The position numbers were made by a program, and so were the translations under genes. A stretch of 37,932 bases of DNA from SVFI01 sp964519385 (GTDB lineage: Bacteria > Bacillota > Clostridia > Lachnospirales > Lachnospiraceae): NCBI GenBank assembly GCA_964519385.1, contig CAZFLR010000020.1, positions 1-37,932 of the forward strand. The letters run 5' to 3'. The notes below the pieces were generated by a model. It had not been told where the DNA came from, ran no database searches, and saw nothing but the letters and a program-made list of their open reading frames with translations. Shown piece after piece: positions 23,911-34,500 of this stretch (its first letter is position 1; each line of letters opens with the position of its first letter).

Positions 23911-26900
23911 ATGGCTGAAGTGAGACGTATCTATGTAGAAAAGAAAGAAGATTTTGCAGTAAAAGCGAAGGAGCTGCACGAGGATCTTAAGAATTATCTT
24001 GGGATGGATGATATTGACAGAGTGCGCGTCCTGATTCGCTATGATGTGGAAAATATTTCCGATGAAACTTATAAGAGGGCGTGTCAGACCGTCTTCAGTG
24101 AGCCGCCGGTTGATATTTTGTACGAGGAGAAGTTTGAGGTGGCAGAAGGAGCCAGAGTTTTCTCCGTAGAGTATTTACCGGGACAGTTTGACCAGAGAGC
24201 CGATTCTGCAGTTCAGTGTGTCAAGTTCTTAAAAGAGGATGAGGAGCCGATTATCCAGACGGCAGTTACCTATGTGCTTGAAGGCAGGGTGACGGATCAG
24301 GAATTTGAAAAAATCAAAGCATACTGTATTAATCCGGTGGATTCAAGGGAGACAGGGATGGAAAAACCGGAAACTCTTGTGGCTGATTTCAGCGAGCCGG
24401 AAGATGTTATTATTTTTGACGGATTTAAGGATATGGCCGAGGAGGCTCTTAAGGAGTTATATGATTCTCTCGGACTTGCAATGACGTTTAAGGACTTCCT
24501 TCATATTCAGAATTATTTTAAAAACGAAGAGAACAGAGACCCTTCCATGACAGAGATTCGTGTGCTTGATACTTATTGGTCGGATCACTGCCGTCATACG
24601 ACCTTCTCTACTGAGCTTAAGGATGTTGTATTCGGAGACGGATATTATAAAGCACCGATTGTGGAGACATATGAGAATTACCTCTCAACGCGTGAAGAAA
24701 TTTTTAAGGGCAGGGATGATAAATTTGTCTGTCTTATGGATTTGGCACTTATGGCGATGCGTAAGCTGAAAAAAGAGGGTAAGCTTGACGATATGGAAGA
24801 ATCCGATGAAATCAATGCATGCTCGATTGTAGTTCCGGTAGAAATGGACGGAAAGACTGAGGAATGGCTGATTTTCTTTAAAAATGAGACACATAATCAT
24901 CCGACGGAAATTGAACCGTTCGGAGGAGCAGCGACCTGTCTTGGAGGAGCAATCCGTGATCCGCTTTCAGGACGCGGTTATGTATATCAGGCAATGCGTA
25001 TCACGGGTGCTGCTGACCCGACAGTTCCGGTGACTGATACAATGAAAGGTAAGCTGTCCCAGAAAAAGCTGGTAAGAGGTGCTGCAAGCGGCTATTCATC
25101 CTACGGTAACCAGATAGGTCTTGCTACCGGATATGTGAAGGAATTATATCATCCGAATTATGTTGCAAAGAGAATGGAAATCGGCGCAGTTATGGGAGCA
25201 GCTCCAAGAAAGAATGTTATCCGTGAGACATCCGACCCGGGCGATATCATAGTATTACTCGGAGGACGTACCGGACGCGATGGCTGCGGCGGTGCAACAG
25301 GTTCCTCAAAAGTACATACGACAAGCTCCATTGAGACATGCGGGGCAGAGGTACAGAAGGGTAATGCTCCGACAGAGCGGAAAATCCAGAGATTGTTCCG
25401 TCGCGAAGAGGTCAGCCGTCTGATTAAGAAGTGTAACGATTTTGGCGCAGGCGGTGTTTCAGTGGCGATTGGAGAGCTTGCACCGGGACTTGTGGTTGAT
25501 TTGGACAAGGTTCCGAAAAAATATGCCGGTCTTGATGGTACTGAGCTTGCAATTTCTGAGTCGCAGGAGCGTATGGCGGTTGTTGTTGATCCTTCAGATG
25601 TTGATGAATTTATGAAGTATGCTGAGGAAGAGAATCTTGAGGCAGTCAAGGTTGCCACGGTTACGGAGGAACCGAGACTTGTGCTTTCGTGGAGAGGAAA
25701 AGAGATTGTGAATCTTTCCAGAGCCTTCCTTGATACCAACGGTGCGCATCAGGAGACTACGGTTGCTGTCGATATGCCTGATCCGCAGGATAATTATTTC
25801 AACAAAATTTCCATCGATAAGGTATCAGAGGACGTGAAAGAAGGAAAGGTAAGAGAGGCAATTCTCGATACCCTGAATGATTTGAATGTCTGCAGCCAGA
25901 AGGGACTTGTGGAAATGTTTGACGCTTCCATCGGTGCAGGAAGTGTTTATATGCCTTACGGCGGTCAGTATCAGTTGACAGAGACACAGACTATGGTGGC
26001 GAAGCTCCCGGTACTGAAGGGCAAGACAGATACAGTTACAATGATGAGCTATGGTTTTGATCCGTATTTATCAACATGGAGTCCATATCACGGTGCAGTC
26101 TATGCTGTGCTTGAATCTTTATCGAAGATTGTGGCTTCCGGCGGAGATTACAAAAAGGTTCGTTTTACATTCCAGGAATATTTCAGACGTATGACCGAGG
26201 AACCGGAGAGATGGAGTCAGCCGTTTGCTGCGCTGTTGGGTGCTTATGATGCACAGCTTGGCTTCGGACTTCCTAGTATCGGCGGAAAAGACAGTATGTC
26301 AGGTACGTTCAACGATATCGATGTACCACCGACACTTGTGTCATTTGCAGTTGATGTGGCGAAACATCAGGAGATTCTGACTCCGGAGCTGAAAAAAGCA
26401 GGCAACGTGCTTGTGATCTTTGAGATTCCGAAGAATGAATATGACCTTCCGGAATATGAGGAGGTTATGAAGCTTTATGAGGCAGTTCATGACATGATTG
26501 GTCAGGGTATTCTCAAATCTGCTTACAGCGTGGATGCGAAAGGTATTATGGCGGCGACAGCCAAGATGGCTTTCGGAAATAAACTCGGTGTTTCTTATGA
26601 TGAAAACTTGTCTGCGGAAGAATTGTTCGCAAACGGAATCGGAAATATTGTGGCAGAGGTTGAGCCGGATAAACTTTCCGACATTAGTGTCACATACAAG
26701 AAAGTCGGTGTGGTGACAGAAACCGGATTTACTTATAAAGAAATTACAATCAGCGAAGATGAGGCTCTTAGTAGCTGGACTTCCAAGCTTGAGAAGGTGT
26801 TCCCGACAAAAGCCGTAAAGGATACAACTCCGGTTCAGACAGGTCTTTATGACACGAAGGATATTTATGTATGCAAAAATAAAGTAGCCCGTCCGACAGT

Positions 26901-27687
26901 GTTTATTCCGGTATTCCCGGGTACAAACTGCGAGTACGATTCAGCAAAGGCGTTTGAGAGAGCCGGTGCAGATGTTGTGACAAAGGTGTTTAAGAATATG
27001 ACCGCAGAAGACATTCGCGAGAGTGTGGATGTATTTGAGAAGGCAATCGCACAGGCACAGATTATCATGTTCCCGGGCGGATTCTCAGCAGGTGATGAAC
27101 CGGATGGTTCTGCAAAGTTTTTTGCCACAGCATTCCAGAATGAAAAGATGAAGGAAGCGGTTATGAAGCTCTTAAATGAGAGAGACGGTCTTGCGCTTGG
27201 TATTTGTAACGGTTTCCAGGCACTGATTAAATTAGGACTTGTGCCTTATGGCGAGATTTGCGGGCAGAAGGAGGACTCTCCGACATTGACCTTTAACACA
27301 ATTAACCGTCACATTTCCAAGATGGTTTATACAAAGGTTGTTTCCAACAAATCGCCTTGGCTTGCACTTGCCGAAGTGGGAAAAACATATGTCAGCCCGG
27401 CATCACACGGAGAAGGACGATTCGTGGCACCTAAGGAGTGGGTGGATAAGCTGTTTGCAAATGGACAGGTTGCAACACAGTACGCAGACTTTAACGGAAA
27501 TATTTCAATGGATGAGGAATGGAATGTGAACGGTTCCTATGCTTCCATCGAAGGTATCACTTCTCCGGACGGAAGATGCTTTGGTAAGATGGCACATGCG
27601 GAGCGTCGTGATACAGCAGTTGCAATTAATATTTATGGCGAACAGAATCTTAAGATTTTTGAATCCGGTGTTGCATATTTTAAATAA
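23911..27687 (+). CDS. purL: Phosphoribosylformylglycinamidine synthase, single-chain
   Basis: This 1258-residue enzyme converts FGAR, glutamine and ATP to FGAM in purine synthesis. It is the large single-chain form, with synthetase and glutaminase in one polypeptide, not the PurS/PurL/PurQ set of Bacillus. The synthetase part contains HNHPTEIEPFGGAATCLGG and later SIGGKDSMSGTF in the second half. The C-terminal class I glutaminase (about 1000-1258) has Cys1099 in LGICNGFQ, and His1229 and Glu1231 in AHAER as likely triad members. Slightly shorter than the enterobacterial enzyme (about 1295). GGAGGAG lies about 9 bases before ATG. It stands alone here, with its own promoter and no other pur gene nearby. 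Confidence 0.96.
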   Translation: MAEVRRIYVEKKEDFAVKAKELHEDLKNYLGMDDIDRVRVLIRYDVENISDETYKRACQTVFSEPPVDILYEEKFEVAEGARVFSVEYLPGQFDQRADSAVQCVKFLKEDEEPIIQTAVTYVLEGRVTDQEFEKIKAYCINPVDSRETGMEKPETLVADFSEPEDVIIFDGFKDMAEEALKELYDSLGLAMTFKDFLHIQNYFKNEENRDPSMTEIRVLDTYWSDHCRHTTFSTELKDVVFGDGYYKAPIVETYENYLSTREEIFKGRDDKFVCLMDLALMAMRKLKKEGKLDDMEESDEINACSIVVPVEMDGKTEEWLIFFKNETHNHPTEIEPFGGAATCLGGAIRDPLSGRGYVYQAMRITGAADPTVPVTDTMKGKLSQKKLVRGAASGYSSYGNQIGLATGYVKELYHPNYVAKRMEIGAVMGAAPRKNVIRETSDPGDIIVLLGGRTGRDGCGGATGSSKVHTTSSIETCGAEVQKGNAPTERKIQRLFRREEVSRLIKKCNDFGAGGVSVAIGELAPGLVVDLDKVPKKYAGLDGTELAISESQERMAVVVDPSDVDEFMKYAEEENLEAVKVATVTEEPRLVLSWRGKEIVNLSRAFLDTNGAHQETTVAVDMPDPQDNYFNKISIDKVSEDVKEGKVREAILDTLNDLNVCSQKGLVEMFDASIGAGSVYMPYGGQYQLTETQTMVAKLPVLKGKTDTVTMMSYGFDPYLSTWSPYHGAVYAVLESLSKIVASGGDYKKVRFTFQEYFRRMTEEPERWSQPFAALLGAYDAQLGFGLPSIGGKDSMSGTFNDIDVPPTLVSFAVDVAKHQEILTPELKKAGNVLVIFEIPKNEYDLPEYEEVMKLYEAVHDMIGQGILKSAYSVDAKGIMAATAKMAFGNKLGVSYDENLSAEELFANGIGNIVAEVEPDKLSDISVTYKKVGVVTETGFTYKEITISEDEALSSWTSKLEKVFPTKAVKDTTPVQTGLYDTKDIYVCKNKVARPTVFIPVFPGTNCEYDSAKAFERAGADVVTKVFKNMTAEDIRESVDVFEKAIAQAQIIMFPGGFSAGDEPDGSAKFFATAFQNEKMKEAVMKLLNERDGLALGICNGFQALIKLGLVPYGEICGQKEDSPTLTFNTINRHISKMVYTKVVSNKSPWLALAEVGKTYVSPASHGEGRFVAPKEWVDKLFANGQVATQYADFNGNISMDEEWNVNGSYASIEGITSPDGRCFGKMAHAERRDTAVAINIYGEQNLKIFESGVAYFK

Positions 27688-27706
27688 GTGAAAAAATAAA
27701 AGAAGC

Positions 27707-27735
27707 TTGACAATCCCCCGGAAAAGACATAACCT
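27707..27735 (+). promoter_or_regulatory. Possible promoter of the LRR gene
   Basis: A perfect TTGACA (27707-27712), 17 bases and a weak TAACCT (27730-27735) precede the gene by about 80 bases. A small hairpin (CAGGCAG 27753-27759 with CTGTCTG 27769-27775) lies in the leader. No terminator for purL is seen before it. Confidence 0.35.
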
Positions 27736-27813
27736 AAAGACAGATTATTAAACAGGCAGGCTGAAAGGCTGTCTGGATGATTGAAATATTGAGGGAACAG
27801 AGGGGGAAGGCAT

Positions 27814-28599
27814 ATGAGACATTTGAGCAGAAGAGCTCTAAGATTTTTAAGACAGACCGCAGGCGTGTTTATCACGCTTGTGGTGCTGTCTTTTTTTGTT
27901 TTGCTGATGAGGACCGGGATACAGGCGCAGACCTACGAATACGATAAGCTTGGCCGCGTCAGCAGAGTGATATATGATGACGGAGGATATAGCGTCTATG
28001 AGTACGATGCAAACGGGAACCTCATAAGCCGGGCGCATTGCGGGAACAGCGGAGCTGCAGGCAGTGAAAAACCGGGCGGCGGGAAGGAAAGCGCGAAGAG
28101 AGGGCACCGGAGAGGAATGCGCGTGGCAGGCAAATACGCGACCTATGTCATCACCTCCGTGGAAGAGAAAACCGTAACCCTCCGCAGGCTGACTGCCAAA
28201 AAGAGGACGTATTATGCCATACCGGACAGCGTAAAAATCGACGGCATTACCTACCGGGTAACGAAAATCGCAGACAAGGCATTTAAGAATAAAAAAAGTC
28301 TGAAAAGGGTCATTATCGGAAAGAACATCACGGCCATCGGAAAACAGGCGTTTTACGGCTGTAAAAATCTTAAGCGGATGGTATTTCAGACGACGAAGCT
28401 GAAAACGGTGGGCAGAGAGGCATTTAAAGGGATTCAAAAAAGGGCAGTGCTTAAGGTGCCAAAGAAAAAGTATAAAACCTACAAGAGGCTCCTTAAAGGA
28501 AAAGGACAGAAAAAAACAGTTACAGAGATATCTGGCACTTTTGCTTGTGATTACCATGCTTCCCTTCTCCTCCCTCCCTGCAGGGGCAGCAGAGAATAG
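27814..28599 (+). CDS. Secreted/anchored protein with YD repeat and leucine-rich repeats
   Basis: This 261-residue protein has a basic N-terminus and a hydrophobic segment (about 17-34) that is a signal peptide or anchor. Directly after it lies one YD-repeat pair (YEYDKLGRVSRV and YEYDANGNLISRA, residues 41-74), as in RHS proteins. A basic Gly/Lys linker follows, then BspA-type leucine-rich repeats (about 140-215: ITKIADKAFKNKKSLK-like units). The tail KGKGQKKTV is a common end of such proteins. The last 20 or so residues (after EIS) look foreign, because there the DNA also encodes the signal peptide of the next protein in another frame. GGGGGAAGG precedes the ATG. Likely surface-exposed; no enzymatic motif. 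Confidence 0.75.
   Translation: MRHLSRRALRFLRQTAGVFITLVVLSFFVLLMRTGIQAQTYEYDKLGRVSRVIYDDGGYSVYEYDANGNLISRAHCGNSGAAGSEKPGGGKESAKRGHRRGMRVAGKYATYVITSVEEKTVTLRRLTAKKRTYYAIPDSVKIDGITYRVTKIADKAFKNKKSLKRVIIGKNITAIGKQAFYGCKNLKRMVFQTTKLKTVGREAFKGIQKRAVLKVPKKKYKTYKRLLKGKGQKKTVTEISGTFACDYHASLLLPPCRGSRE
28510..28590 (+). other. Signal-peptide coding stretch overlapping the LRR gene in the +1 frame
   Basis: In the frame of the giant protein the bases encode RKKQLQRYLALLLV then ITMLPFSSLPAGAAE: basic n-region, hydrophobic core and a cleavage-like AGA-AE. The frame opens after a stop at 28400-28402, and there is no ATG, GTG or TTG before the signal peptide. A run of seven A at 28510-28516 lies where the two frames would join if one A were lost. 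Confidence 0.65.
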
Positions 28600-31500
28600 T
28601 GATACCGGAGAGGGAATAGCGGAGATTTCGGTAAATTCCAAAACGGCAGAAACACCGGAAGCAGAAAGGGAAGGGGAATACCAACTCCCGGAAGCGCCAA
28701 AAGAAGACAGGGCGGATGCATACCTTGCCCCGGAAATCCGGGAGCAGAGCCGCGGAGAGATGTCCGTATCCGGCAACTGGATGCTTGAGGAGGATATGGT
28801 GGTGGACAGCCTTCTCTTTTCGGGAGAGAAGCTTGATTTAAACGGTCATACACTTATCGTGTGCGGAGATTTCCTTTTAGAAGAGGGAGAGGCAGACATT
28901 ACAGAGGGAACGCTTGCCGTATGGGGAGATTTGGAAATACAGCGAGGCAGTGAAACGGCGGACGCATACCTAAGGACAGACAGCTCGTCCTATATTCTGG
29001 TGGCAGGCGATATGTATGTCAATACGACGGAAATCTACCATCATAGTATTTCAGGAGCTCTGGAGCTGAAGGGGAGCCTCTATCAGGCTCCTTCGGAAGT
29101 CAGGAATGGATACAGTGTCGGAAATTTAAATTTTGACGGCGATTATTATCTGATTCTTAGCGGAGACGGTCAGCAGACCATACAGTGGAACGGTGACCAT
29201 ACGCAGAATCAGATTGGGTGCCTTCTGATACGGAATGACAGTGAGGAGGGAATCGTGTTTGACGGTGCACCGCTGGTTTATCACCGCATCGGAATGACAA
29301 GGGGACAGAGGGTGACGGGATGCATCCGGATATTCGGTTATACAGGATTTTTCAATGAGTATTACGGAGGCGATATCGAGATTGACCGCAGACAGGCATG
29401 CTATTTGGAAACCGACGTAGAGATAGACGGAGACCTGATTCTGGCAGGAAGCCTGTGTGTACGACACAAGGTGACCGTCAACGGAGACCTGATAGTGAAG
29501 GACCGCAACAATGGCCAGTGGGGAGAGTCCTATCTGTCCATATGCTCCGGAGGAAACCTGCATGTCAGGGGAAGGCTGGATGCCCGGCAGACAACCGAAG
29601 AATGGGGAATGATTTTTTTTGACGGAAGCTGCCGCGTTGACGGGGATGTCCTGGCGGACAATATACGTTACTGTGACTCCGACGGTTGTCGTTTTGAGGT
29701 TGGCGGAAACCTGGATTTGAGGAACCGGTATTATTTCAGCATGTATGGTTCTGCGGTGCTTGCCTTCTGCGGTGACCAAAAACAGGAGGTCCTGACAGGC
29801 AGTAAGGACAGAATCACTCTGCGTGTCATTGACATCCAAAATACCGGAGAAGAGGGCGTATATTTTGACAGGGGAGATGTGTATGTTGAGGAAATCCATA
29901 CAAACGGTAACCGGATGTTTATTGAAGAAATCCGGGTGACAGAGCCCTTCACACTGACGGAGGATATGGTGATTGAGGGTGACTGCTATATCTGCGGGGG
30001 AATCATGGACCTAAACGGTCATGCGCTTACCATAGAGGGAAACCTGAAGACCTCCTGTGCATCCGTTGATATAAACGGCGGAAGCTTATACACAGGCGGA
30101 AATCTGACCACAGGATATATCGGGGAAATACTGATGGACGGGAGTGCAGACCGTGTCTGCGTGGACGGAGACCTAATCTTTTTAAAGAGTGCATGGGGAA
30201 CCTATACAGACGGAGAGCTGACGGTGCACGGAAACCTCGAGCTTGATGACGGTTTTCAAACAAAGGGAAATCACAAAACCCGGATACTGCGGAAGAATTA
30301 CGGGGATGAGGGGAAACAGACCATTACCATTTATGATACCTGGACAGGGGAGAAGGCAGAGCCTTCGGGAACCATGTTTGCAAACCTGTATCTGTCGCAC
30401 GAGCCGGAGAGATACTATGCCTGCGAACATGACCTTACGGCCCTGGCAGAGAACCTGTATTATTACGGGTATCCGGAGGAATCCCCGACACAGGTGACGG
30501 GTCTTACCGTTTCCGATGCCGGGTACAGTGAGATTACGATTTGCTATGATGAGGCAACGGATGATGCCGGAGTGGAGGGCTACCGGATATACCGGGACGG
30601 TGAGAAAGCCGGAACGACGGAAAAGACCTTTTATACCGATACGGGACTTTCCTATCACACAGAGTATGCCTATCAGGTGTATGCCTATGATGCGGAGGGA
30701 AATGAGTCGCCGGCGTCAGAGACGCTCAGGGCATCCACCAAGGAGGATGTGACACCGCCGGAGAAAGTAGAGGGAGTGCATGTGACCTTCCGGAGTGCGT
30801 CAAAGGCGGGGCTGTCATGGAAGAACGGAGCAGATGATCTGCTGGTTACCGGGTACCGGATATACAGGGACGGAGAGCTGACAGCAGAGACGGAGGGGAC
30901 ATCCTACACGGATACGGGTCTTGTGGGAGGAAGAAGCTATGAATACAGGGTCACGGCCGTTGACCGCGGAGAGAATGAATCAGAGAAAAGCGATGCAGTC
31001 AGGGTAGTGACGGAGCTGCCTGCCATTTTGAACGTCGCGCCGGCAGAGGGTGCGCACATAGAGGGAGTCCGGACAACGCTTGGAGTAAGAATCAAAAATC
31101 TTCCGTATGGATCAGAGCAGTATCTGACCATCGAATATCAGGAGATACCGGAAGGAAGCTGGAAGAGCATTGTGCAGAGCCGGCACCTGCAAAGGGCAGA
31201 GGGAAGTAATACCCTGACGGCTGCAGAGACATGGCAGTATCCGGCATCCCTGAAGGACGGAGACATCCGGGTCAGATATACCGTAAGTGACGGCGAAGGA
31301 AACAGGGACGTAAAGGAGGCAACCTACCATCTGGACCGGAGCGGGCCGGATGTGCCACAGATTTTTGAGCTTTCAGAAGAAGACACGAATGTCACCATCA
31401 CATGGTCGGAGAGCGAAAGTGAGGATATCAAAGGATACCGTCTGTACGGAAAAAAGGAGGGAGAGGACTACCGGTGTCTGGCAAACCGGGAAGCGACGGG

Positions 31501-34500
31501 AGAGGAGAGGTACCGTTATGTCCATGCAAGACTGCAGCAGGAGGCAACCTACGAATACTATATAGAAACCTATGACAGCGCGGAAAACAGGTCGGCAGGC
31601 GAAAAAAAGAGGATTACGGTAGCGCGTGATGAAACCGCGCCGGCGCCGCCGGGGGAGGTGTATGTATACACCCGGACGGGGTCGTCGATAACCATCATGT
31701 GGAGCGGAGCGACAGACAACGTGGGCGTTAGCGGATACAACATCTACCGTGACGGAAAGAGAATCGCAGAAAATATAAAACAGGGAAGGTGGCGTGACAC
31801 GGGAGAAGACCTTGAGGGAGGCCTTCAGGAATATGTCGTATACAGCTACCGGGTGGAAGCCCTTGACAGTGCAGGCAATAAATCAGAAAAAAGCATTGCA
31901 GCCGAGGGTTCTGTTTTCATGCCGGAAATCACGGAAATCATACCGAAGGACCAGACGGTCATAGGAGGAGAAGGGGTGGATATGTGCATCCGGCTCCGTG
32001 ACATCGGAAACAGCAGTGACAACCTGACGTTTATCGAATGGTATGACGGGGAGAATGGAAGGTACCGCATGCTGACGGAAAAGGGGCTGGAACAGCAAAA
32101 GGGGTGGAGAGGAGGTCTGAGCACATGGTATAGGCTCCGGCTTTCGGAGCTGCCCATGGAAGAGAGCGGAGAGGTACGCCTGAGAATCACGGCTGAGGAC
32201 GCGGACGGAAACAGAAGAGAGGAAACCGTGACCTATATGCTTGACAAAACTCCGGCAAAGGCACCGGAAGGCGTAACGGTAACAGAAAACAATGAAACGG
32301 CACTTATCACCTGGGAGCCATCCGAGAGCACGGACACGGAAGGGTACCGTATCTACCGCGCACAGGACGGAGGAGAAGTGCGTCAGGTGGCAGACATCAC
32401 GGGAAGAATGAGCGGCTGGTATCAGGATAAGGAAGTGGAGAGTGGCAGAACATACACCTACTTTCTGTCTGCTTATGATGCCTATAACCAGGAGGGAGAA
32501 AAAAGCGGGGGAGCAGAAATCACAGTCACTTCTGCAGACAAATCGGAGCCGCAGATTCAGTCGATGGAGCCGGAAAGCGGAAGAGTCAGCCGGAAAATCA
32601 GGCTGAGAGTGGAAGGGTACGATAACCGCGGGGTTACACAGGTAAGCTTTTGCATCCGCACGGAGGAGGAGACAGAGTGGAGAGAGCTGGCAGAGGTATC
32701 AGCCAACGATTCTGCAGCCGAATATACCCTTGACACAACCGCCTTAACGGACGGCACCTACTATATCCGGGCACAGGCACGGGATGCAGCCGGGAATGTA
32801 AATCAGAATTTATACCAGAGACGATACGAGGTAGACAACACTGGAATTGCAAAGCCGGAGCTTCTGGAATGCCGGAGCTTTGCCACGGCGGTCCGCCTGA
32901 CATGGAAGGATGCGGAGGAAGAGGATTTTGACCATTTTGCGCTCGAGCAGAAGAAAGAAGGGGAAGAGGAGAAATGGGAGGTTATACGTGAAATCAGAGA
33001 GAGCACCGGCTGTGAGGTGACGGGCCTAAAGCCGGAGCATACATATACCTTCCGCGTAGTGGGATACGACAATCTGGGAAACCGTGGAGAAGCCTCGGAT
33101 GAAACTGTGCTCACGACAAAGGAGGATGAAAGTGCGCCTGTGATAAAGAGGATTGACCCGGCCGCTACACGCTGCGGGGATAAAATCGAGCTGAAAATCA
33201 CGGCAGAGGACAATGCCGGGCTGGAAAAGGCAGTCTTTTCCTATACCCGTGACGGAAAGAACTATGAGATTTTAGCCAGGGAAGAGGCACGGGAGAAAAA
33301 AACGGCGGAGACCTTTGTGTATGAATGGAATACCGAAGCAATCCCGGAGGGGGAGGTCACAGTCCGCTTTGAGGCATACGATACGGCGGGACTGCACAAC
33401 CGCCTGCTTGAAGGAGAGAAGGAGGTGGAATGCACCTACACCATCGACCACACGCCGCCGGGGAAGGTAAAAAACGTATGGGCGACGGATACGGACGGAT
33501 GCACAGGCCTTGCATGGCAGAGGGGAGAGGAAGAGGACATTGAAAGCTACTGCATCTACCGGAGCACGGAGAAAGAGGGGGAATACAGACAGATAGCCTG
33601 TAAGCCGGTTTTAAACTGTTATGACAGTGATGTGGAATACGGACAGACGTATTATTACAGGGTAACGTCTGTGGACCTGGCGGGAAATGAAAGCGAGCCG
33701 TCAGAAGTGCTGGAGATAAAAGTGGACCCGGATGAGACACCCCCGGTGGTGAGCGGAATTGCCCCGGCAGATACGGAAATTTTAGGGAAGGAGACGACCT
33801 TTTCGGTTTACGCATCCGATAATGCGAGGGTGGCAGGGATACGGATGGAATACCGTTTAAAGTCAGGCGGCACATGGAGAGAGCTTTCAGAAAAAGAATG
33901 TGACAAAAGGCAGGTCTACACCACCTTTGAGTGGAGCGGCGAAGGCCTTACGGAGGGAGAAGTCTACGAAATCCGGGCAGTGGCAGTGGACGGGGCAGGA
34001 AATGAGTCGGAGCCGTGCGTTAAGGAGTACCGCTTTGACCTGACGCCGCCGGGAGCACCGGAGCTTAAGGCAGAGCCGGGGAGCTTTCGTATCTGCCTAA
34101 GCTACAGCGGGGATGGAGACGCGCGCGAATATGAAATCCTGCGCAGAAAGGCAGGAAAGAGGGAATATCAGCGCATCCTGATGACAACACAGAAGGAATA
34201 CGAGGATGTAACGGCGGAGCGTGGATGCATCTATTACTATAAAGTCAGAGCCTATGATGAACACGGCAACTACAGCGAAAGCGAACCGGTCTACAGCCAT
34301 GCGGGCACGACAGACACCATCGCCCCGGCGGCAGTACTGCCGGGGGTGGTGATGGCGTTAACGGGAGTAAAGGCGGAATTTGACGGAACGCTGTCCACGG
34401 ACAATGTAAAAATCGTAAGCTATGAGTGGGATTTTGGTGACGGAGTGCGTGCCCGGGGAGCAAGGGCGGAGCATGCCTATCAGGAAGAGGGGAGCTATAC

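Noticed and set aside
28511..28517. AAAAAAC, a classical -1 frameshift slippery heptamer, at the LRR/RHS junction
   Set aside because: It is in the wrong phase for the upstream frame, and joining the two genes needs a +1 shift, not -1. It is kept only as a homopolymer run that might slip.
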